Below are positions 58,562-64,000 of a stretch of DNA of 64,000 nucleotides, in pieces. Under the pieces are notes generated by a model, which saw nothing but the letters and a program-made list of their open reading frames with translations, was not told where the DNA came from and ran no database searches. The stretch's first letter is position 1; each line of letters begins with the position of its first letter. The position numbers were made by a program, and so were the translations under genes. The DNA lies in NCBI GenBank assembly GCA_038255145.1, contig JBBSLP010000004.1, forward strand, positions 62,001 to 126,000, in the 5' to 3' direction. The DNA comes from WHTX01 sp038255145. GTDB lineage: Bacteria; Actinomycetota; Acidimicrobiia; Acidimicrobiales; CAIXPF01.

Positions 58562-59824
58562 TCAGACCTCCGGGGGTGCGGTCGCGGCGGCCAGGTGCAA
58601 CATGACGTTGGCCAGCACGTCGGCCCCGGCCACGACATCGTGGTCCTCGGTGTGCTCGGCCGGGTTGTGGCTGATCCCCCCCTGGGACTTCACGAACACC
58701 ATCCCCGTGGGGCACACCCGGGCCAGCATCTGGGCGTCGTGACCCGCGCCCGAGGGCAGCCGGCGGCACGAGTGGCCCAGGGCGGCCGCCGTGGTCTCCA
58801 CCAGGTCGACCACCTCGGGAGCGAAGGGAACGGGCTCGAAGCGGGCCAGCGGACGTGAGGACACCGTGATCCCCTCCGCCGCGGCCACCGCGGCGATGCG
58901 GGCCGCCACCCGGGCCTCGACGGCCTGGAGGGCGCCTTCGTCGGTGTTGCGCAGGTCGACGGTGAAGGTGGCCTGGCCGGCGACCACGTTGACCAGGTCG
59001 GGGACCAGGCGCAGGCTGCCGACCGTGCCCACCTGGTGCCCACCGGCCTCGGCCACGATGGTGCGCACGGCCACGGCCACCTCGGCGGCGGCGTAGCCGG
59101 CATCCCGCCGTAGGTGCATGGGGGTGGTGCCGGCGTGGTTGGCCTGGCCCTCGAAGGTCACCTCGGTCCACGAGATGCCCTGCACCCCCGTCACCGCGCC
59201 GATGGTGACGTCCTCGAGGTCGAGGATGGGCCCCTGCTCGATGTGGAGCTCGACGTAGGCCGCCGGTGGCCGGGCCGGGCACGGCGCCGCCCCCCGATAG
59301 CCGATGCGTTCCAGCTCGGCCCCCACGGCGAACCCGTCGCGGTCGCGCACCTCGAGGGCGGCCTCGAGGCCCATGCCGCCCACGTAGACCAGGGAGCCCA
59401 GCATGTCGGGGGCGAAGCGGGACCCCTCCTCGTCGGTGAAGAAGGCCACGGCCAGGGGTCGGGGTGGGCGCAGGCCCAGCTCCAGGCAGCGCTCGATGAC
59501 CTCGAGCCCGGCCAGCACCCCGAGGTTGCCGTCGTAGCGCCCGCCCCGGTCCACGGTGTCGATGTGGGAGCCGGCCAGCACCGGGGCCACGTCGGGGTCC
59601 CAGCCCACCATGGTGGCCACCACGTTGCCCACGCCGTCGACGGTGACGTCGAGGCCCAGGTCGCGCATCCAGGTGACGACCAGGTCGCGGCCCTGGCGGT
59701 CGCCGTCGCCCAGGGCCAGGCGCGAGCAACCCCGGGTGCCGGGGATGGCGCCGATGTGGGCCAGTTCGTCGAGGCGGCGCAGCAACCGGGCCCCGTCGAC
59801 CGAGATGGACGGGGGTGCGCTCAT
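58562..59824 (-). CDS. M20-family N-carbamoyl-amino-acid/allantoate amidohydrolase
   Basis: A 420-residue dinuclear-metal amidase of the hydantoinase/carbamoylase family. Metal ligands: H87 (AGSHIDTV), D98 (GGRYDGNLG), E132/E133 (FFTDEEGSRF), ELHIEQGP and a late His in SHNPAEHTEDHD. The dimerisation domain carries NHAGTTPM. Likely substrates are N-carbamoyl-L-amino acids, beta-ureidopropionate or allantoate. ATG 59824, 40 bases after the creatininase gene. The pairing with a D-carbamoylase suggests that carbamoylated products of a ring-opening enzyme are split in both stereochemical forms. Confidence 0.9.
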   Translation of the reverse strand: MSAPPSISVDGARLLRRLDELAHIGAIPGTRGCSRLALGDGDRQGRDLVVTWMRDLGLDVTVDGVGNVVATMVGWDPDVAPVLAGSHIDTVDRGGRYDGNLGVLAGLEVIERCLELGLRPPRPLAVAFFTDEEGSRFAPDMLGSLVYVGGMGLEAALEVRDRDGFAVGAELERIGYRGAAPCPARPPAAYVELHIEQGPILDLEDVTIGAVTGVQGISWTEVTFEGQANHAGTTPMHLRRDAGYAAAEVAVAVRTIVAEAGGHQVGTVGSLRLVPDLVNVVAGQATFTVDLRNTDEGALQAVEARVAARIAAVAAAEGITVSSRPLARFEPVPFAPEVVDLVETTAAALGHSCRRLPSGAGHDAQMLARVCPTGMVFVKSQGGISHNPAEHTEDHDVVAGADVLANVMLHLAAATAPPEV

Positions 59825-59864
59825 CGCGTCGGTGTGCCCGTGGGGGTGCCCGTGTCGATCAGGG

Positions 59865-60659
59865 TCACGGGGTGCCGGGGAAGCGGAAGCGGGACACCTC
59901 GCCCATCTGCTGGCCCAGGCGGCTCACCGCACCCTCGAAGAGCTGCTTGCCCAGTTCGGCCGTGGCCGGGAGGGGGTCACCGATGTGGCCCTCGGGGCCG
60001 AAGTCGTTGGCCAGCCAGCCGAAGCTGACGCTGCCCCCGAAGCGAACGAACTCGTTGGCGGCCAGGGATTCGGGCACGTTGCGGGTGGCCAGGTCCATGC
60101 GCACCAGGTCGGGACGCAGGTGGAGCACGACGGACGTCTCGTTCAGCCCCCCGTGCACCCCCATGCCCAACTCGGAGGCCACCCCGGCGCCGCCGTGGTC
60201 GGGCGGGACCGAGGGGTGGGTGAGGAAGGTCTCGAAGCCGTGGTGCAGGCGCAGCTCGCGGCAGGCCACGTTCAACAGGGCGGTGTTGCCGCCGTGGCCG
60301 TTGAGGAAGACCAGCTTGTTGGCACCGACGGGGGCCAACGAGCGGCCCAGGTCGTCGAGCACGGCCAGCATGGTGGCCGGGTTCAGCCAGATGGAACCGG
60401 GCGCCCAGGCGTGCTCGTTGGACTTCGTGTAGCCCAGGGGCGGCAACAGCCACAGGTCGTCCTCGTCGCCGTACTCGTCGACCAGGGCCTCGGCCGCGGA
60501 CTCGGCGATGAGCAGGTCGGTGACCAGGGGCAGGTGGGGCCCGTGCTGCTCGACCGAGCCGACCGGCTGCACCAGGATGCTGCCCGGCCGCACCCGCTCG
60601 GCCACCTCGGGGTAGCGCAGCTCGGCGAATCGGCGGTTCACAGCTCTTCCAACCGTCAT
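59865..60659 (-). CDS. Creatininase-family amidohydrolase
   Basis: A 264-residue creatininase-fold enzyme. Metal and active-site motifs: VGSVEQHGPHLPLVTD, NEHAWAPGSIWL, VFLNGHGGN and GVHGGLNETSVVLHL. The family includes creatinine, amide and hydantoin-like ring hydrolases. The ATG at 60659 lies inside a perfect inverted repeat. A GTG six codons later (RRFAELRYPEV follows), preceded by GGAAG, could be the real start. First gene of the operon with the M20 amidase and D-carbamoylase. Confidence 0.9.
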   Translation of the reverse strand: MTVGRAVNRRFAELRYPEVAERVRPGSILVQPVGSVEQHGPHLPLVTDLLIAESAAEALVDEYGDEDDLWLLPPLGYTKSNEHAWAPGSIWLNPATMLAVLDDLGRSLAPVGANKLVFLNGHGGNTALLNVACRELRLHHGFETFLTHPSVPPDHGGAGVASELGMGVHGGLNETSVVLHLRPDLVRMDLATRNVPESLAANEFVRFGGSVSFGWLANDFGPEGHIGDPLPATAELGKQLFEGAVSRLGQQMGEVSRFRFPGTP

Positions 60660-60687
60660 GGCCGGAGGCTAGCTCCGGCCATGACGG
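60653..60687. promoter_or_regulatory. Perfect 15-base inverted repeat at the creatininase operon start
   Basis: CCGTCATGGCCGGAG and CTCCGGCCATGACGG surround GCTAG. On the minus strand the right arm starts an eight-codon frame (MAGASLRP) whose stop overlaps the ATG at 60659 as ATGA. The hairpin would also pair the GGAG sequence with CTCC. It is either an operator for a dimeric regulator or a translational switch. Confidence 0.7.
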
Positions 60688-60746
60688 CCCCATCTGGTCA
60701 CGACCGGGCCCCGGTGGTCACACCAGACGGTCGGCGGGCACCGCCC

Positions 60747-61283
60747 TCAGAGGTAGGCGCCGCAGGTGGGCCACGGCGCCCAACCCGATTCCCAGTACAG
60801 GGCCCGGGCCATGGCGTCCTGATCGGCCGGGCTGGCCTGGGCGGGGTCGACACCGGCCAGGTGGGGCAGGTTGCGCTCGGCCACGCCGTTCCAGGTGGAC
60901 TGGGCGAACTGGTACGCACCCCGGTACCACCCGCCGTAGGACACGGCGCCGTAGTCACCGCCGGCCTCACAGTTCCGCAGCCGCTCGAGCGTGGCGTCAG
61001 GCGGGTCGAGCACGACCGGGGCGGGCTCGGGGACCGGCTCCGGGGCTGGCGGCGGAGGGGGCGGTGGCGCCGGCTGGGTCGTCGTGGTGGTGGGTCGGGG
61101 AGCGGGGTAGCTGACCGAGATCGGGGCCCGGGCCTGGGCCTCGGCGATCAGGTCGGGGTTCACGCCGAGCTTCTGGGCCGCCTCGATCTGGTCGGGCGTG
61201 CAGCTGGCGAAGGCCATGACCGCCACGACGAGCACGAGGCACACGGGTACGGCCGTTGATCTTGGCAAAGGGAACCCTTTCAC
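60747..61283 (-). CDS. Rpf-like transglycosylase-domain lipoprotein
   Basis: A protein of about 178 residues: lipoprotein signal (STAVPVCLVLVVAVMAFASC), a Thr/Pro-rich spacer (TTTTTQPAPPPPPPPAPEP) and a C-terminal resuscitation-promoting-factor core (LRNCEAGGDYGAVSYGGWYR, GAYQFAQSTWNGVA). Rpf domains cleave peptidoglycan and promote regrowth of dormant actinobacteria; anchoring as a lipoprotein keeps it at the membrane. The GTG at 61283 is the working choice; a TTG at 61268 with AAAGGG upstream would also give a complete signal. A palindrome AAAGGGAACCCTTT lies at these starts. Confidence 0.82.
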   Translation of the reverse strand: MKGFPLPRSTAVPVCLVLVVAVMAFASCTPDQIEAAQKLGVNPDLIAEAQARAPISVSYPAPRPTTTTTQPAPPPPPPPAPEPVPEPAPVVLDPPDATLERLRNCEAGGDYGAVSYGGWYRGAYQFAQSTWNGVAERNLPHLAGVDPAQASPADQDAMARALYWESGWAPWPTCGAYL

Positions 61284-61521
61284 TGCCCCCACCGGGACCG
61301 TCCGCCTGGTCCCTCCGGGCCCGTTCCTGTCTCGGGCCCGCATCAGCAGAGGTTGTGCGCTGGCGTGCAGCGCCGCCGCCCGCCCCTCCGAAGAAGGTTA
61401 CGGAGCGGTTGCGAAGTTGCATCCAGGTTGCTGTCGGTTTTTGAGGACGTCGCTATGTACGACGATCTCGACACGGTAGTGAAACAGAGCCGACACCCGA
61501 ACGACAAGTCCCCGGACGCGG

Positions 61522-61551
61522 CGACGGCGGCTCGCTGAGGAGCCGCCGTCG
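61522..61551 (-). terminator. Hairpin terminator after tRNA-Ser
   Basis: A perfect 12-base inverted repeat, CGACGGCGGCTC and GAGCCGCCGTCG, with a six-base loop. It begins nine bases past the tRNA-Ser 3' end on the minus strand. No U tract. Confidence 0.7.
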
Positions 61552-61559
61552 TCGTGGTC

Positions 61560-61647
61560 TGGCGGAGAGGGGGGGATTTGAACCCCCGGCGAGTTTCCCC
61601 GCAACGCCTTAGCAGGGCGCCCCATTCGGCCGCTCTGGCACCTCTCC
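61560..61647 (-). tRNA. tRNA-Ser (anticodon GCT)
   Basis: A type II tRNA of 88 bases including an encoded CCA. The acceptor stem is GGAGAGG/CCTCTCC, the anticodon loop CTGCTAA has anticodon GCT, there is a long variable arm, and the T-arm contains GGTTCAAATCC. It reads AGC/AGU. Confidence 0.95.
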
Positions 61648-61754
61648 CGATCCGGGCGCGATCCTACATCGCTCCATGGCGCCGCACCCCCCGGACGACG
61701 TCGGACCTTCTCCCGGCTGCCGGCGCTGCCGGCTACCGGGTCACCGCTCGCCGG

Positions 61755-62577
61755 TCACTGGCTCATGTGCCAGCCCCCGTTGGGGCTGAGCACCTGACCG
61801 GTCACGAAACGGGCCTCTTCGCTGGCCAGGTACACCGCGGCCCAGGCGATGTCGTCGGGCTGGCCGAAGTGGCCCAGGGGGGGTCTGGGCCTCGATGAAG
61901 CCCCGGGACACCCCGATGGGGGCGGTCATGGGGGTGTCGATCCAGCCCGGGGCGATGGCGTTGACCCTGATGCCCCGGGCCGCCACCTCCCGGGCCACGG
62001 CCCGGGTCAGGCCGAGGATGCCGGCCTTGGCCGCCGAGTAGGCCGGCGCCCCACCGCCCCCGGCCGTGCCCAGCACCGAGCCCATGTTGACGATGGCCCC
62101 GCTTCCCTGGGGGCCCATGATGCGCAGCGCCTCCCGGGTGCAGAAGAACGTGCCGTCGAGGTGCACGCCCAGCATGCGTCGCCAGGCCTCGTCGCTGACG
62201 TCGATGGTGCTGTCGAGGAAGGTGGTGATGGGCCCGCCCGCCTCGCGCTCGGCCAGTTGCGCCAGCAGCCGGCGGTCCCGCTCGGCCCGCTCCTCGTCAC
62301 TCACCTGCCCGGCGATGCCGGCGTTGTTGATCAGCACGTCGAGGCGGCCGAACTGGCGGCCGACCTCGGCGAACGCCCTGGTCACCGCGTCCGAATCACT
62401 GACGTCGAAGACCAGGGCCGACCCCCGCACCTCCTTGGCCACCCGCTCGGCCGCGGCCTCGTCCACGTCGTTGACCACCACCTCGGCCCCCTCCTCGGCG
62501 AAGCGGTGGGCGATGGCCTCACCCAGCCCCGACCCCCCTCCGGTGACGACGGCCAGCTTGCCCTGCAACCGATCCAT
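61755..62577 (-). pseudogene. Short-chain dehydrogenase with a one-base insertion in a G7 run
   Basis: An SDR with NAD(P) motif VVTGGGSGLGEAIA, NNAG, the Ser of VNMGSVLGTAG, and the active YSAAKAG. It contains a family-unusual insert QVSDEERAERDRRLLAQL. After RGFIEAQTP the frame shifts at the G7 run 61877-61883. Removing one base restores LGHFGQPDDIAWAAVYLAS, then FVTGQVLSPNGGWHMSQ and a stop at 61755, giving 273 residues. In the literal frame it runs to 61741 with a nonsense tail. Homopolymer location makes a sequencing error quite possible. ATG 62577. Confidence 0.8.
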
Positions 62578-62848
62578 GGCGTTCCCCCTGTTGCGCGGCG
62601 ACGGAAGGTTCGTCGACGCTCCCCCTCGGCGATGACCGGCCCAGCCTGGCACGGCTCCGGGACGGGGCCGGTCGATGTGCCCGACAAGCTCAAGGTTGGG
62701 GTGGGGGGTGCCGATCCCATCCCCCATGCGGATGTCGGACGGTTGGGGCCCTTCCCCGATGGGAAGAAGTCGGTCCATGCGTACCTTGTCCTCATGGGGT
62801 TCGTCCGACCGGAGCGGACCCATCGGAAGCGAGGAGGAGGTGCCCGCC

Positions 62849-63169
62849 ATGTCAGCATCGATCGCAGCCAGCGAGGCCATCGATCCCCAGCCGGCCGAAT
62901 CGGCCGAGTCGGCGTTCGTCACCGAGGCGGGGCGCATCCGCACCGTCGTGGGTGATCAGCGACTTCTCTCCCAGACCCGGTGCGTGGACCACGTCCTCGA
63001 TCTCCTCAAGCTGGCCACCCACGACGCCGTGCGGGTCGAGCTCACCGACTTCCTCAGCAGCATCCGCAAGCAGACCGCCGTCGAAGGCGACCGGATGCGC
63101 CAACTGCTCGACGTCACCGTCATGGCCAACGAGGTCGAGACGGCCTACCTGAGCTCCATCGTCGTCTGA
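62849..63169 (+). CDS. Small helical hypothetical protein
   Basis: A 106-residue protein with no family I recognise. It is mainly helical (CVDHVLDLLKLATHDAVRVE, FLSSIRKQTAVEGDRMRQLL, ETAYLSSIVV). ATG 62849 is backed by a strong GAGGAGGAGGT ribosome site eight bases upstream. It is divergent from the SDR and converges on the GH15 gene. Confidence 0.7.
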   Translation: MSASIAASEAIDPQPAESAESAFVTEAGRIRTVVGDQRLLSQTRCVDHVLDLLKLATHDAVRVELTDFLSSIRKQTAVEGDRMRQLLDVTVMANEVETAYLSSIVV

Positions 63170-63234
63170 GCCCCGCTCACCCGGCATCGCGACCGGGTTC
63201 GACTGGCCCGGCGCCCGCGGCGCTGACCGGCCTG

Positions 63235-64000
63235 TCAGGGCTGGCGGTGGCCGCGGGCGTGGCCGTCGGCGGGGGTGGTGCTCGACACGTCGATGGGATC
63301 GGGCGACAGGAAGCCCAGGGCCTCCTCGGTGGGGAGCACCTCGAGGAGCTCCTCGGCCCGGATCACGTGCAACACGGCGTTGATGAGGGCCAGGTGGGTG
63401 AAGGCCTGGGGGAAGTTGCCCAGGTGGCGACCGCTGCGGGGGTCGATCTCCTCGGCGTAGAGGTGCAGCGGGCTGGCGTAGGACAGCAGCTTCTCGCACA
63501 GCTCGTGGGCCCGGGCGATCTCACCGATCTCGACCAGGGCCGACACCAGCCAGAACGAGCAGATGGTGAAGGTGCCCTCCTCGCCGGTGAGCCCGTCGTC
63601 GGTCTCCTCGGGCTTGTAGCGCAGCACCAGGCCGTCGACCGACAGCTCCTCCGCGATGGCCAGGATGGTGGCCCGGGTGCGGGGGTCGTCCGGCGGCAGG
63701 AAGCGCACCAGGGGGATGAGCAGCAGGGAGGCGTCGAGGGCCTTGGTGTCGTAGTGCTGGGTGAACACCCCCCGCTCGTCGACGCCGTGGGTGGTGATGT
63801 CGTCGTGGATCTCGTCCGCCGCGGCCTGCCAGCGCTCGGCCGTCTCCTGGTCCTCACGCAGCCGGGCCAGGCGGGCGCCGCGATCGGCCGCCACCCAGCA
63901 CATGATCTTGGACGACGTGAAGTGCCGGGGCTCGCCCCGCACCTCCCAGATGCCCCGGTCGGGCTCGCGCCAGTGGGCCAACGCCGTCTCCACCTGGCGG
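63235..64000 (-). CDS. Glycoside hydrolase family 15 protein (glucoamylase/trehalase-like), partial
   Basis: The C-terminal 254 codons of a GH15 enzyme; the N terminus lies beyond the window. The visible (alpha/alpha)6-barrel part includes HWREPDRGIWEVRGEPRHFT, KIMCWVAADRGARLA, DASLLLIPLVRFLPPDDPR, EEGTFTICSFWLVSALVEIG (catalytic-Glu region) and NFPQAFTHLALINAV. Actinobacterial members act on alpha-glucans or trehalose; substrate not decidable here. The stop at 63235 follows a His/Gly-rich tail. Confidence 0.9.
   Translation of the reverse strand, partial: RQVETALAHWREPDRGIWEVRGEPRHFTSSKIMCWVAADRGARLARLREDQETAERWQAAADEIHDDITTHGVDERGVFTQHYDTKALDASLLLIPLVRFLPPDDPRTRATILAIAEELSVDGLVLRYKPEETDDGLTGEEGTFTICSFWLVSALVEIGEIARAHELCEKLLSYASPLHLYAEEIDPRSGRHLGNFPQAFTHLALINAVLHVIRAEELLEVLPTEEALGFLSPDPIDVSSTTPADGHARGHRQP

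Noticed and set aside
61455..61538. A 27-codon frame (MYDDLDTVVKQ) between the Rpf-like gene and tRNA-Ser
   Set aside because: Ends inside the tRNA terminator hairpin, has only a weak ribosome site, and conservation cannot be seen.

Overview
The window is very GC-rich DNA (about 70% by eye) from one bacterial chromosome, densely coded on both strands, with frequent GTG starts and many ATGA/GTGA stop-start overlaps. A mycothiol-type DinB protein, an Rpf-like transglycosylase lipoprotein, a DUF6454 protein and a CYTH-CHAD protein point to Actinomycetota, possibly Acidimicrobiia; this is inferred from gene content only. There is no prophage, insertion sequence or CRISPR array. Two tRNA genes are present: Arg-ACG at 49.4 kb and Ser-GCT at 61.6 kb.

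Layout. 0-6.3 kb: housekeeping and small metabolic genes (DinB-like protein, membrane protein, aldose epimerase, iron-alcohol-dehydrogenase-fold enzyme, double EthD protein, receiver-only response regulator, DUF1905/YdeI protein). 6.4-9.9 kb: a sulfur module (TauE/SafE exporter, rhodanese, GntR regulator, persulfide-dioxygenase-type MBL-rhodanese protein) joined by three copies of one operator-like sequence. 10-21 kb: a phosphorus module with a frameshifted PhoA, PhoD, CorA, PPK2, a tandem GDPD enzyme and PhoX. 21-24.3 kb: small unknowns, a phosphotransferase and an ArsR-CDF metal operon with a clear operator. 24.3-31.4 kb: a decayed stretch containing a damaged MerR, an ArsR pseudogene, a HEPN remnant beside an intact MNT gene, a CocE pseudogene and a frameshifted ankyrin gene. 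32-35 kb: a secreted phytase/esterase-like protein and a small membrane protein. 35.3-43 kb: a phosphonate cluster (FAD oxidase, HAD hydrolase, HD oxygenase, 2-aminoethylphosphonate-type ABC transporter, alkaline-phosphatase-fold hydrolase). 43-49 kb: DUF6454, DUF1269, CYTH-CHAD, SixA, a fusion scar of two deleted genes, and a glycosyltransferase. 49.6-56.3 kb: an AddAB-type helicase-nuclease. 56.4-60.7 kb: amidohydrolase, D-carbamoylase, M20 amidase and creatininase genes. 60.7-64 kb: Rpf-like lipoprotein, a frameshifted SDR and a GH15 gene running off the end.

The main unifying observation is regulatory. Several phosphorus genes (phoA, GDPD, phoX, the phytase-like gene, the phosphonate ABC operon and two small genes) carry runs of 11-base units resembling GTTCACC/GGACACC, about 40-70 bases before their starts. 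This is the form of PhoP boxes known in Streptomyces. Together with PPK2 and CHAD (polyphosphate) and the phosphonate cluster, much of the window looks like a dispersed phosphate-starvation regulon. Several genes carry single-base indels. Some could be sequencing or assembly errors; others, such as the NAD-glutamate-dehydrogenase/phosphatase scar and the CocE deletion, cannot be single-base errors.
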